64,000 bases of DNA from Cephalotus follicularis (taxonomy: Eukaryota; Streptophyta; Magnoliopsida; Oxalidales; Cephalotaceae), in assembly GCA_001972305.1 (NCBI GenBank), contig BDDD01001815.1, positions 124,001 to 188,000 of the forward strand, in the 5' to 3' direction. Positions 22,966-32,609 of this stretch are shown one piece after another. The notes under the pieces were generated by a model that saw only the letters and a program-made list of their open reading frames with translations, was not told the DNA's origin and made no database searches. The translations under genes and the position numbers were made by a program. Within the stretch, counting starts at the first letter, position 1. Every line of letters starts with the position of its first letter.

Positions 22966-24114
22966 TGCATTGCATGGCATATAATATAGCTTTCTGCCAT
23001 ATGGATTGTACAGCTGCGGTTATTGATCATGTGGTCACGGATCGTACGGTTACAAAACGAATATGGAATGGTTAAGGAACGGATACGATATGGTTATGGA
23101 TCATATCGTTATGGATCATAATGGTCCGGATGGTAATGGTATATGGACATTGATGGTGGCTGTAGCTAGAGAGACCAGTGTTAGAGAATGTCCATCTTCT
23201 CTTCCCTGTTCTACTTACGTATGCTACTCTAGTCTGCCAGTGGAATGAGGACTTCTACCTAGGACGCCAATAGCGCCTAGTTTGTTACCTCGACAATGAA
23301 GGCCGAGAAGAGCCTATACGCTTGAAAGGACTTTAGAATGATATGGACGCTGAATGATAGTGGCAAGTTTCTTGCTGCTAGTTTTCATAGCACGGTTTAT
23401 ATCGATTGTCATGCATACACCTCTCATATAGCATACTTATCTGCTGCACTCCAATATGTACCTTGCATATGTGTATCCTACACAACGTTCGGGTTGTTGA
23501 CCCATTGCATTGTATTGTAATGTGATGGGTCAGGTTCAGGTCCAGGTGACGCGCAACAGTAACCAGCCAGGTTAAATCGCAGGGAAAGGATTTACATCTC
23601 CTCTGACCTACTTTGTATAACGTGGTGTTTGTAAATGGACAACTATTGAATATGGATGTGTATGTGGTTATTGTAAAGAGACATATTTTATTTCAGCTAT
23701 TGACCTGTCGGCTTGTGGCAGTGCTTGACTTATATGTGTGTTTATGTATTGTATATGTATGGGTTCAACACTTGAGACATTAGAACGATCATTCGGACTT
23801 AAATTGTGGTTCTAAGGGCTGAGCCATATATATATAAACTGCTGATTCCTCCTTTGGGAGTGTGGATGTAAACTGTGTTTTGTTTACAAGGGGTTATAGT
23901 CCGATAAACGAATACTTCATGTCCGATTTTCCTGAGATTTTTTAAGAGTTAGTTTTATATGGATTGATTATTCCGCTGTTGTATTATGACTTTGATTTAA
24001 AGTTTTAAATTTATAGAACTTCTTGGAGTATGATATATGATATGGTTTGATGGAAAGGATGGTATCTCACGCGTCGATTCGTGGGGGTTTACCCTCGCGG
24101 TTTGGGGCGTGACA

Positions 24115-24278
24115 CGCCTCTCTCACTATGTCTCTCTCGCATGTCTTTCTCTTTACTTCATATGGGCGCTTCGTGTACCTGTGACTCTCTTTTCTTTATT
24201 TCTTTGGGGCGTCTAGCGCCTTCTNATAATAATAATAAATGCGCTCAGCGCATCTCTATGATCCACACATTTGCCTAT
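24115..24278 (-). mobile_element. LTR L, middle segment (minus strand)
   Basis: Lies between the LTR A and LTR I insertions. On the minus strand it contains AGAAGGCGCTAGACGC, the same leader motif as LTR C at about 36412. It includes a single ambiguous base at 24225. Confidence 0.55.
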
Positions 24279-24549
24279 TGTAATGACCTGAATTTTCATT
24301 AACGATATTAATTATGGAAAGATGATTTCTATTGTGTATATTGGCAAATAGTTCAAGGGACCAGTAGTATGACCCTACGCTCGGGGCGTTCAGGGGTTCC
24401 GCTTCCCCGTGAGCGAACGGGGGGTCCCGCTGCCCGGTCAGCGGGCAGGGGCTCGGGGCAGCGCCCCCAGAAGAAAATTGAAATTGGCTATTTGTTTTGG
24501 ATGAATGTCACGTTGAAAGCGTCAATCTAAAAGGTTAAGAGTTGACAAA

Positions 24550-24790
24550 GATGTCTAAAGCGCCGACGGTTTTATTAAAAGAGTCGACGCTTTGGGCAAC
24601 GGACGACGCTCTGGGCAACGAACGACGCTCTAATTGTAAACGTCGACGCGTTGAAGTCAAGTGTGTCAGTTGACCTGGATGAAGAATTAAAGCGGTGACG
24701 CTTTATAAGAAACTGTCAGCGCTTTAGTAGGGATAGAAGTGGAGAACTCAGGTCAAGCCCGCGACCGACGATGCTTAGGGAGAAAACGTC
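24550..24790. repeat. GACGCT / GTCGACGC array in LTR I
   Basis: About nine spaced units (GCGCCGACGG, AGTCGACGCTT, GGACGACGCTC, CGTCGACGCG, GTCGACTCTT), mostly followed by TTT or TC. The related LTR I on the minus strand has an equivalent array at 59135-59365. Confidence 0.7.
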
Positions 24791-25136
24791 GACTCTTTGA
24801 GCTACAGACAAAATGCAAAATCTGACTTTTTGGCATTTTCTGATTGAAAATATTTAATTTTGGACACGTGGCTGGCCAGGGGAGGATGATATGAGATGTT
24901 ATCAGATGATCTAACAAGTGTCATCACTTGGATTGGTTGAATTTGAGCACATGGGCTGCCAAGAGAGAGAGTTGAGTTGTGTGAGAAGGGGAGAAGACTT
25001 GCCTCCCAAGTAACCCTTCTATTTAATGTCTAAAAGGGTTGAAATCAGTCATTTTGGATGAGAAGGAAAGTACTCTTGCTGAGAGTGAAGTGGAGAATTC
25101 GTGGGAGAGCAAAAGAGAAAGAAATTCTAAAGCAAA

Positions 25137-26198
25137 GTAAGGAAATTCTATACCCATTTTCTGCAAAGTATTCCCCTGTTTTATTTCAAGTTTTATAGAA
25201 GATTGTTCTATTGATATATTGCTCAATTCTTGATGAATTTTTGAATAGTTGAATGTTATGGAAACTTTAGGATGTCCTCTTTAACTGCTATGCTTTGCAT
25301 GTTTCAAGATTCTATCGATTTCTTTACGAAAATTAATGTTTTAAATTGTTGTTCGTGTACTGTTTTATTCCTGGATTATGCAGCAAATTTTTTAAATCAT
25401 ATCTTGCTCGTTTCTTGATGAAAAATTAAATGGTTAGATGTTTTGAAAACCTTAAGATGTCCTCTTTAACTGTTATGTTTTATGTATCTCGAAATTCTAT
25501 CGATTTCTTGATGAGAATCAATGTTTGATTTTACTGCTCATGCTCTGTTTTCATATGGAACCAGCCACTTTAAAAAATTCATAACGAATTCAATTCTGAA
25601 CCAATTGTTATGATCTTGATCTTTCTGAATTCTTAAAGATGTCTACTTTAATATTTATGTTTTAAGTTTTCTCTGAGAATTCTTATTTCTATGTGAATTA
25701 TCAGTTTTCGCAAAACTATGCAAAATTGTTTTTATGAACTCATTTGAGTCAATTACTCAAATGAAGAGAAAGGTTTATGAATTGTGAAAGAAATGTTATG
25801 AAATGATTTTTATGAATACTTTGAGCTGATCACTCAAAGTAAATGATGAATGAACCGCCCTTGGATGGTCATCCAAGGGGAATGGAGCGAAATGCTCGAT
25901 GTTAATGGAGCGTAAAGTGCTCGCGGACATGCATGTGATATAAGGATAGTAATCGGGGAGTGCACAATGCCCCGGTGAAGCGGTGTAAAGGGTTCATTAA
26001 GGTTTTTATGACTTTCATGTTTACGAAATGATCTAGTTATGATTTTAACTAGAAAAGTGATATGTTTTATGAAATGTTTTAGTCATATATGTTGACTAGA
26101 AAAAGGTTACGATGAAATGTGTTTATAGTAAAAATTACCTTACTGAGCTATTTTGAGCTCATTCCTTTCAATGTTGTTTTCAAATAAAATGTTTTCAG
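25137..26198 (+). other. Predicted intron inside LTR I copy 1
   Basis: Donor AGCAAA|GTAAGG at 25137 and acceptor ATGTTTTCAG|GAAATGATTG ending at 26198. Both sites are conserved in the minus-strand copy (donor at 58846, acceptor at 57856), although the sequence between has diverged. Splicing is inferred. Confidence 0.45.
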
Positions 26199-26579
26199 GA
26201 AATGATTGAATGGAGATTACGAGCTTTGAGGGAGCTCTTAAGAAGGAGTTTTTGTGAAAGAAAGGGATATGCAATAATGTTTGCATGAATGTTTTGATAT
26301 GTAATAAGAACAAAGTCTTTCCGCTGTGTTATATGTTTATGTAGAAGAATGATCCTGTGTAATGTAGGCCAACGATATGGTTATGAAATCTTTATATAAG
26401 ATGATTATGTGTAAAGTTTGAATTTAAGATTATGTATGCTGTTGTAAGACATGAGTTTATGATGTAGTGTACTTTTAGAGAATAGTACCAAAGGATGTAA
26501 CGTTTCACACCCAACGTAACGCAACCGATCCTCGGAGTTCACTTTGAGCTATTAGCAAGCTCGGGTCGGGGTCGTTACA

Positions 26580-26677
26580 CCTCTCTCCCCAAAAAAATCT
26601 AAAACCATAGGCTACAACCACTGTTCATGATTTTACGAAATACACTATATCAAACTGATTGGAACACGGATGTTACA
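26580..26677 (-). mobile_element. LTR L, 5' end (minus strand), inserted in Ca2+-ATPase exon
   Basis: On the minus strand TGTAACATCCG begins at 26677, inside the reading frame of the downstream ATPase exon. It reads leftward until the LTR I insertion at 26579, then continues in 24278-24115 and 19199-19067. The far end is lost, so no target duplication can be checked. Confidence 0.55.
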
Positions 26678-26774
26678 CTACAACTGGAGGCCTGTTGATC
26701 AGTTGATTAGTCAGTGGCTCAATGACCAGTGCCAATGCACCAATAGTATCCATGATAAGATTAACCCAGAGGAG
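26678..26774 (-). pseudogene. Ca2+-ATPase exon: LLWVNLIMDTIGALAL (M6 region), cut by LTR L
   Basis: Acceptor GAGACAG precedes LLWVNLIMDTIGALAL, the near-invariant M6 segment of P2B Ca2+ pumps, whose Asn and Asp residues help bind Ca2+. The exon continues LTNQLINRPPV. The next codons run into the LTR L start at 26677 and a stop at 26675, replacing the conserved sequence that normally follows RPPV. Confidence 0.9.
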
Positions 26775-26847
26775 CTGTCTCAATTGAGAGCGAAGTTAAA
26801 TTATACAGCCAGTGACATAAAAACTTTTCTATTTTATTCGGTTTCAA

Positions 26848-26852
<5 letters not shown>

Positions 26853-26894
<42 letters not shown>
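26853..26894. repeat. (AG)n microsatellite in Ca2+-ATPase intron
   Basis: Twenty-one AG units in the short intron between the M5 and M6 exons, 9 bp outside the preceding exon's donor. On the gene strand it is a CT run. Confidence 0.95.
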
Positions 26895-26896
<2 letters not shown>

Positions 26897-26903
26897 AATG
26901 AAC

Positions 26904-27020
26904 CTGCACTGCGTTTAGTGGAACATCACCAGAAGAAATTGCAGAGAAAACATTAACTGTAAGATGAAATTGGATAATTTTTTGAATATTGGCATAAATG
27001 GATCGACCCCTTCTAACAGC
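26904..27020 (-). pseudogene. Ca2+-ATPase exon: GRSIYANIQKIIQF...SSGDVPLNAVQ (M5 region)
   Basis: 117 bp, 39 codons, phase 0 at both ends, acceptor TTAATAG and donor CAG|GTTCAT. It encodes the stalk and M5 helix followed by the M5-M6 loop (SSGDVPLNAVQ). Compared with the family, about seven residues are missing inside M5 directly after LTVNV, and an Arg replaces the usual Trp in RWGRS. That shortened helix is unlikely to be functional. Confidence 0.9.
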
Positions 27021-27662
27021 CTATTAAGAACCAACAATTGAAAGTTAACAATGATCACATCCATAACTTTATATTCCCAAGAAATTAGCATATTGCGGCA
27101 AACAAAATACAGTTTAAATTTCAAGCTAAATGTTGAAGATGTAACACCCCGTATTATATTTTTAAGTATGCATTTTATGAGTGCATGCCTAGTATAATAA
27201 TTTATAAACCTTTGATGATTTATTCAAGGCATGTATTAATTTATTATTAAGTTATGATATTGTTTATGTGTTAAACTTATGAGAATTAAGCCCAAAACTC
27301 TAATCATTTTATCATGGATGGATTCCTTGTATAAAGGCCCAATTTAATTATGTTATATTGAAAATTTTCGGCCCAATCCCTGCTATCCTCATGCTTAGCC
27401 AAAATTATAGTCTTTTAAGCTCAAAATCTTACTAAATTTCGGCCCAAACATTTCTCCCATAAGTCCAACGAATTTTTACATGTTTTTGGCCCAAAATTTC
27501 CTTCATTTCTTCTCCTTTCAAGCTCCATCATTCTCCAACCATCTACAAACTTCTAAGGCTTTCAAAGGAAGCTATCTCCCCATTTTATTCAACTTTCTTC
27601 AAGTAATTTTCAAGAAAACAAGCTTAGAAGTGATTCTTGTTTCATCAATCTACCAATATCTA

Positions 27663-29614
27663 GTAAGTTTATCTTTATTCTTGCAAAAATCAGTTTGTAT
27701 GTTGTATACTAACTCCTGAATTTTGGATTTGAGGAAGTTAATGGATTGAAGATGTATGTTAGATAATAATTAATAAGAATTAAAGCATTTTGTATAAGGA
27801 TTATCATCCTTCGTCATCTTTAAAAAAATTTAGATTTTATAAATGTCAAGAAAGGTTGAATTCCTCATAATGTATGGTTGTATTTGAGTGGGAATTGAAG
27901 TTTTAATTTCATGAATTGAACTCTCCTTTATCTTCCTAATTTTTGGGTTACTTAATAACAAAGGAGGAATTGATTTTCTTTATGGAATTAGTGATGTTAA
28001 TGTGATAGTATGTTGAGGATAAATTGTATGCGTTAATCATTTTTCTTATTCTTGAAAATTTTTGGCTTTAATTGGAAACGGGAGAAGAGTGGAGTAGTTC
28101 TAAGGAATTAAAGGTGTGGATGTGTTAGTAGATGAAGGATGTTAGTATTCCCTTTTTATTACTTTAAATTTTTTAGTTTTAAAAGCTATTTCAAAGTGAA
28201 ACAATGGAGGCTTGATTATGATTATGATAAGAGAAGGAGTGAGTATGGGTTATTAGTAGGAAGAAATGGATGTTCTTTATAAATTATAAGTTGCTAAGGA
28301 AGGTATATGAGAATGATGTGCTAATGAATCCTTGAGATTCATGGATATTTAGAGATATTAGTTAGTGCTAATGTGGGGGATATAGCTAGTATAAAGGTTA
28401 CACGTACATTCATGTATCCTTCGTTGTATAAGCATGGAAAGTATGCTTATGGATATTATCATGTGATGACTTGGAGACGCGGATCCTGTTCTTGATCCGG
28501 AGCATCGTGGGGCTAGTCTGAGATAGTTGATTTCAGTAATCTGTGAGTGGCACATTCCCTTCCTTTATTGTTATTGTCTTTGAGACTCTTATTTCTGTAT
28601 GTGCATGTGCGTTTGTTATTGATGGTTTGATCGGGATTTGAATCCCACTTGTCTTATGTTGAGCTTGTTATTGACTGTTACGTGATAAACTCTGGGTGAC
28701 TAGATCACCTTCCTATATTTCTTTATGTATCATTGATATAGTGCTTATTACTCTGATACTGAGTATTATATTGTCTGTGACTGTAATAATGGTCTAGGGT
28801 GAGGTGTATGTTCGATGCCCCCTCTCCTTAGCATGCCCATTGGTCTATGATGGGATGTTATGTGGGAACTGCCCCCGGGTTCCATACCCCGATCTGCGGC
28901 ATACTATTGTCTATGATGTTATGCTGAGTGTGAGTGCATCCGAGCTCTGTTACTCACTTGACAGACCATATTACTAGTCTGATGCCATTAGATATGGCTA
29001 TAGCAGTATTGCCATCGGATATGGCAGAGATATAAGATATAGTAGTTCCATGAGATATGGCGGTGACATGAGATAATGCACCAGTGCATGAGGAGGATGA
29101 TATGATGCCATTAGATATGGCAGAGCAGAGCAGTATTGCCATTAGATATGGCAGAGCAGAGCAGTATTTCCATCAGACATGACAGAGATAGGAGTTATAA
29201 CAGTGATAGGAGATATGATGATGACGTATAGTTGTATCAGCATCCCCATATGTTATGATTTTCTTTATGGGCACATACCTTGATCTTTTACTCATGATCA
29301 TGTCTTTGATTCTTGATATTTTTGTATACTGATTTTATTGTGAGCCTCTTGTATTTGTAGAGTATTGACTTGATCATTGAGATTGCTCCATGGATTCCAT
29401 GTTACCGTATTGTTGAGTTTGAGTGTTTCTTTTATGGATTGATGATGGTATCATAGTCTCTTTATTTCATTGATTCTACCCAGTTGAATATTTATATTCT
29501 TGATCATGTCATATTTCCTTCAATGCATCCATTTTTTTATGGATGCAACAGGGAATGCTTTGTTCTTACTCATTTAGTCATTTGGACTAACCCCCTCCTA
29601 GATTTATTTTGTAG
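27663..29614 (+). other. Predicted intron inside LTR D
   Basis: Donor CTA|GTAAGT (27663) and acceptor ATTTTGTAG|ATGAGG (ending 29614). The motif TTAGTCATTTGGACTAA at 29574-29590 supplies an ACTAAC-type branch site 25-30 nt before the acceptor. The 3' LTR keeps the same sites (donor 33182, acceptor TTACAG ending 35224). Confidence 0.5.
28984..29152. repeat. GCCAT-loop-ATGGC hairpin repeats in LTR D
   Basis: At least four copies of GCCATTAGATATGGC-type 15-mers with 5-bp perfect stems (28984, 29011, 29107, 29138), mixed with GCAGAGCAGAGCAG spacers. The 3' LTR has a related set at about 34563-34780. Confidence 0.75.
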
Positions 29615-30150
29615 ATGAGGCAGCAGTGGACGATCCAGTAAGATAGTATCAAGTTCGGAGGCAGACCACATGCCGGGCACCATTCACTTGCAGTCATGGC
29701 TAGTTCCACATGCATACATTGGGGCATTTTGGGTTATCTTATTATATTATATGAGATAGTTAGTATTTACTCAGTTATTGTTCCATTTTGAGAAATTATG
29801 ATTGTATAGTTGTGTGATGAGACAGGCAAGATTTTGATGATCCAGTGATAGAATAGAACTAGAATAAACAGCTGATTCCTCCTTTGGGAATGTGAGATTT
29901 ATAAACTGTGATTTTCATACAGGTGAAAATTTGGGAAATATCCATTTTTTAGGGGGAACTCTTGTAGATTTTCTGCAGAATTTCCACCATATTTATTAGA
30001 TCAATAATTATATTATAAAAGAATCGTTATGTTTTAGAGGTTGATTTATATTGAATTGAATTGAATTGATGAGAGGCTATAGTATAAGAATAAAGATTTC
30101 AGTAAGTGATTGAGAATAATAAAAATAGTCAAATGGACATGTTATTATAC

Positions 30151-30228
30151 AAACTCTACGGTTAAGCATGCTCAAGCGAGGGAAATCCTAAGATGGGTGA
30201 CCTCCTAGGAAGTTAGGTTGTGTTGTGA
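30151..30228 (+). repeat. 5S-rRNA-derived segment in 5' LTR D
   Basis: The stretch AACTCTACGGTTAAGCATGC followed by AGATGGGTGACCTCCTAGGA aligns colinearly with the 3' two thirds of plant 5S rRNA, including the A-box-like and C-box-like internal promoter parts. It is roughly 75% identical by eye, with no large gap. The 5' third of 5S rRNA is not recognisable. It is not a functional 5S gene. Confidence 0.75.
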
Positions 30229-30298
30229 GTAGATAGTCTAAATCAAGGCACGGCTCGTCAGATAAGGTTACGAAAAATGGGATAGGTCGTGTCAGTTT

Positions 30299-30310
30299 TT
30301 GTATCAGAGC
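30299..30310 (+). other. Primer-binding site of element D (one mismatch)
   Basis: TTGTATCAGAGC, one base different from the tRNA-Met site, four bases after the LTR end. Confidence 0.75.
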
Positions 30311-30372
30311 ATTGGTTTGGGAATTTTCAAGTTATGCATTGCATATAGAGAATATAACTGAATAGTGATATC

Positions 30373-31872
30373 TTGACTTTGGATGTGAAAGTAATGGTGC
30401 CCCAAGGTGGGACAGCCACTTTTCCACATGTGGATCAGAATGTACCTCCTGCAGAGCCTAAGGTGCAGGCAAACACTGGAGTACAGGGACAAGAGGCTCA
30501 GACTGTGGAAACCGTTGATTTCCCAGCAGCGCCGTCTGCTGCACGTATGTCACCACCTCCCCCTCTAGTAGAGATAGGTGGTCAGCCCGAGTTAATGGAA
30601 GCAGTCAAATTATTTGCCCAGGCTTTAGGGATTGCTAGATCTCAGCCTTTACCGAAAGAACGCATGTAGCGCTTGGGAGCTACAGTATTCAAGGGGACAG
30701 ATGATTTCGCTGATGCAGAAGATTGGTTGAATCGTTTAGAAAGAATATTTGAATAGATCGGAATAGCCGATCATACGAGAGTTCAACATGCATCTTTCTT
30801 AAGGGAAAATGGTGCTCTTTGTTCGTGGGAAGCCCTTAGGGCAAGGTATGAGAACCTAGCAAAGATCACGTGGGGAGTGTTTAGACAAGAATTTTGTAGA
30901 CATTTCTTCCCTCTCACTTTAAAAAAACCTAGAGAATTTATCCATTTGCATCAAGGTAACATAACGGTGACTTAGTACGAATATAGATTCATGCAGCTAT
31001 CCCATTATGATCCAGCATTAGTAGCAGACCAGTCCGAAAGGTGCCAGAAATTCTTAGACGGACTGAGACCAGAGATTAGACATACGGTAACAGTTACAAA
31101 TTGGACTATCTTCGGTGATTTAGTAGAGGCTGCTAAGAGAGTAGAGCAGAGTATGTCAAATCAGAAACTCTGGCAGGTGCAGAATAGAATCGATCTATAT
31201 CACACTTTGACAAGGGGGAGAGTTCCTCTATAGGACAGAGACAATGAGGATCCCTGACTTCTAGTAGATTTTCTAGTGAGGAGAGATGTAGACTGACTCG
31301 ATCTGAAGGTCAGAGAACAGTTTCTCAGCATCAGATGCAAACCTCATCTGCGAGTAGTATGAGAGAGAGATTTTATCAGGGTGGTAGGCCGACTCACACC
31401 TAGAAGGTAGCAGTGCTTTACAGCCACCTGAATGTTAGACGTGTGGTCAGTTTCATTTTGGACAACGTCATAGTGGAATATGTGTATGTTATAGATGTGG
31501 TTAGACCGGACATTTTATGAGGCAATGTCCGAAACTTGCACCGTAGAGCTCAACAACGCCACCGGAACCAGTTCATACGGCTCGACAGCCAAAGGGTAGA
31601 GGAGCGGTTAATGCTGGACATCAGTCAGGTATGTTGAGGAGCGGGATTGCGACATCACCAGTTATTGTTTCCAAAGTTGGCAGCAACAGACAACCGGGTA
31701 GACCTAGAACGACTGTCAAAGTATATGTGTCATCCAAAGAAGAGGCCTTGGTGGCTCCGGATGAACAAATGGGTATGGTCATTATCTTTGGGAAGAATGT
31801 AGTTGTATTTGATACAGAATCTTCTTTATCTCTCATATTAAGGATATCTGGTTTACGTGGATGTATGAACTA
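30373..31872 (+). pseudogene. Gypsy gag and start of protease (element D)
   Basis: Encodes a Pro-rich N-terminus and then the retrotransposon gag core (EDWLNRLERIFE, CSWEALRARYE, FRQEFCRHFFP, FLDGLRPEIR), followed by a CCHC knuckle near 31483-31530 (CYRCG, TGHFMRQCP). The segment RPRTTVKVYV leads into the protease region. At least five in-frame TAG/TGA codons interrupt it (for example 30667, 30754, 30973, 31231 and within the knuckle), several of them where Gln is expected, the pattern of C-to-T decay in methylated DNA. Homology is lost after about 31850. Gag would form the particle shell; this copy cannot. Confidence 0.85.
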
Positions 31873-32328
31873 GAGTACTAGAAGGATACAACCTAGTTTT
31901 CTTTCTTTATAAGATGATGTATAATGTGTGCGATGGAGCAGCTTTAGCGTTGCAGAGGAAACTTATTGTGTGAGGATCAGCAGCAGAATAAAGAATGACA
32001 TAAATAAGTAATTGATATCTGGATATATGATGATGAGTTTTTGTTCTAAGGTGCTAAGATGAGTAACATATTAAGGAATGATACATTCTACATACTTGGC
32101 ACTGAAACTTCTCCATAGGCAAGTTAGAGGAGATCTGCATTTGTGCTGAGGACCTCCATGGCGATTAAGGACCAAGATCATCCCATTGGTTAAGGTCTGG
32201 TGAATAAATCAGGTCATATAAGAGATAACTTGGGAGTATGAGGATGAGAATAGAAAGTATTACCCATATCTTTTTGATAAGACATGTATGTGAATTTTGG
32301 AGACAAAATTCTATAAAAAATTGTGGGG
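31873..32328 (+). pseudogene. Decayed interior and pol C-terminal tail of element D
   Basis: Mostly unreadable. Near 32228-32280 the codons ITWEYEDENR and YYPYLFDK match the chromodomain-side end of gypsy pol (compare TWEHEDDMRDTYPFLF in element E). The text GGAGACAAAATTCTA before the gap resembles the pre-polypurine-tract sequence. RT, RNase H and IN are deleted. Confidence 0.6.
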
Positions 32329-32609
32329 NNNNNNNNNNNNNNNNNNNNNNNNNNNNNNNNNNNNNNNNNNNNNNNNNNNNNNNNNNNNNNNNNNNNNNNN
32401 NNNNNNNNNNNNNNNNNNNNNNNNNNNNNNNNNNNNNNNNNNNNNNNNNNNNNNNNNNNNNNNNNNNNNNNNNNNNNNNNNNNNNNNNNNNNNNNNNNNN
32501 NNNNNNNNNNNNNNNNNNNNNNNNNNNNNNNNNNNNNNNNNNNNNNNNNNNNNNNNNNNNNNNNNNNNNNNNNNNNNNNNNNNNNNNNNNNNNNNNNNNN
32601 NNNNNNNNN
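32329..32609. other. Assembly gap (281 N)
   Basis: Run of N covering the polypurine tract and the first bases of the 3' LTR of element D. Open frames crossing it are artefacts. Confidence 1.

Larger units (their letters stand above)
19200..24114 (+). mobile_element. Very long solo LTR, family A (4.9 kb, TSD CGCCT)
   Basis: Starts TGTAGTGCCCCG at 19200 and ends GGGGCGTGACA at 24114, flanked by exact 5-bp copies CGCCT (19195-19199 and 24115-24119). No PBS, gag or pol is seen inside, so a solo LTR is the simplest reading. A TATA-like TTTATAAAC lies near 19508 and a donor-like GATG|GTATGTC at 19697. The 3' part (23820-23995) shares with LTR B a module containing CTGATTCCTCC and CGATAAACGAATACTTCATG. 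A GTCGAC-type cluster lies at about 21600-21690. An Athila-like fragment may be nested at about 20820-21480. Confidence 0.85.
24279..26579 (+). mobile_element. Solo LTR, family I, copy 1 (2.3 kb)
   Basis: Starts TGTAATGACCTG and ends GGGTCGTTACA. The flanking 5-mers CCTAT (24274-24278) and CCTCT (26580-26584) match at four of five positions, consistent with an old target duplication. It contains a GTCGAC-type array (24550-24790) and a predicted intron (25137-26198). A conserved stem CGGGG-11 nt-CCCCG lies near 25953. It is the same family as 57484-59530 on the other strand. Confidence 0.8.
27140..30294 (+). mobile_element. Element D 5' LTR (3.16 kb)
   Basis: TGTAACACCCCG to TCGTGTCA. Inside are a donor CTA|GTAAGT at 27663, the hairpin block shared with C and H (about 28801-28945), GCCAT-5 nt-ATGGC hairpin repeats (28984-29152), the GGACTAACCCCC motif (29583-29594), an acceptor TTTTGTAG at 29614, and a 5S-rRNA-like segment (30151-30228). 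Confidence 0.9.

Noticed and set aside
26846..26897. Arg/Glu repeat peptide at the end of a plus-strand frame
   Set aside because: Product of the (AG)n microsatellite; the true coding signal here is the Ca2+-ATPase on the minus strand.
30151..30228. Functional 5S rRNA gene
   Set aside because: Only the 3' two thirds is recognisable, with many substitutions and no T-run terminator; it is a derived segment in an LTR.
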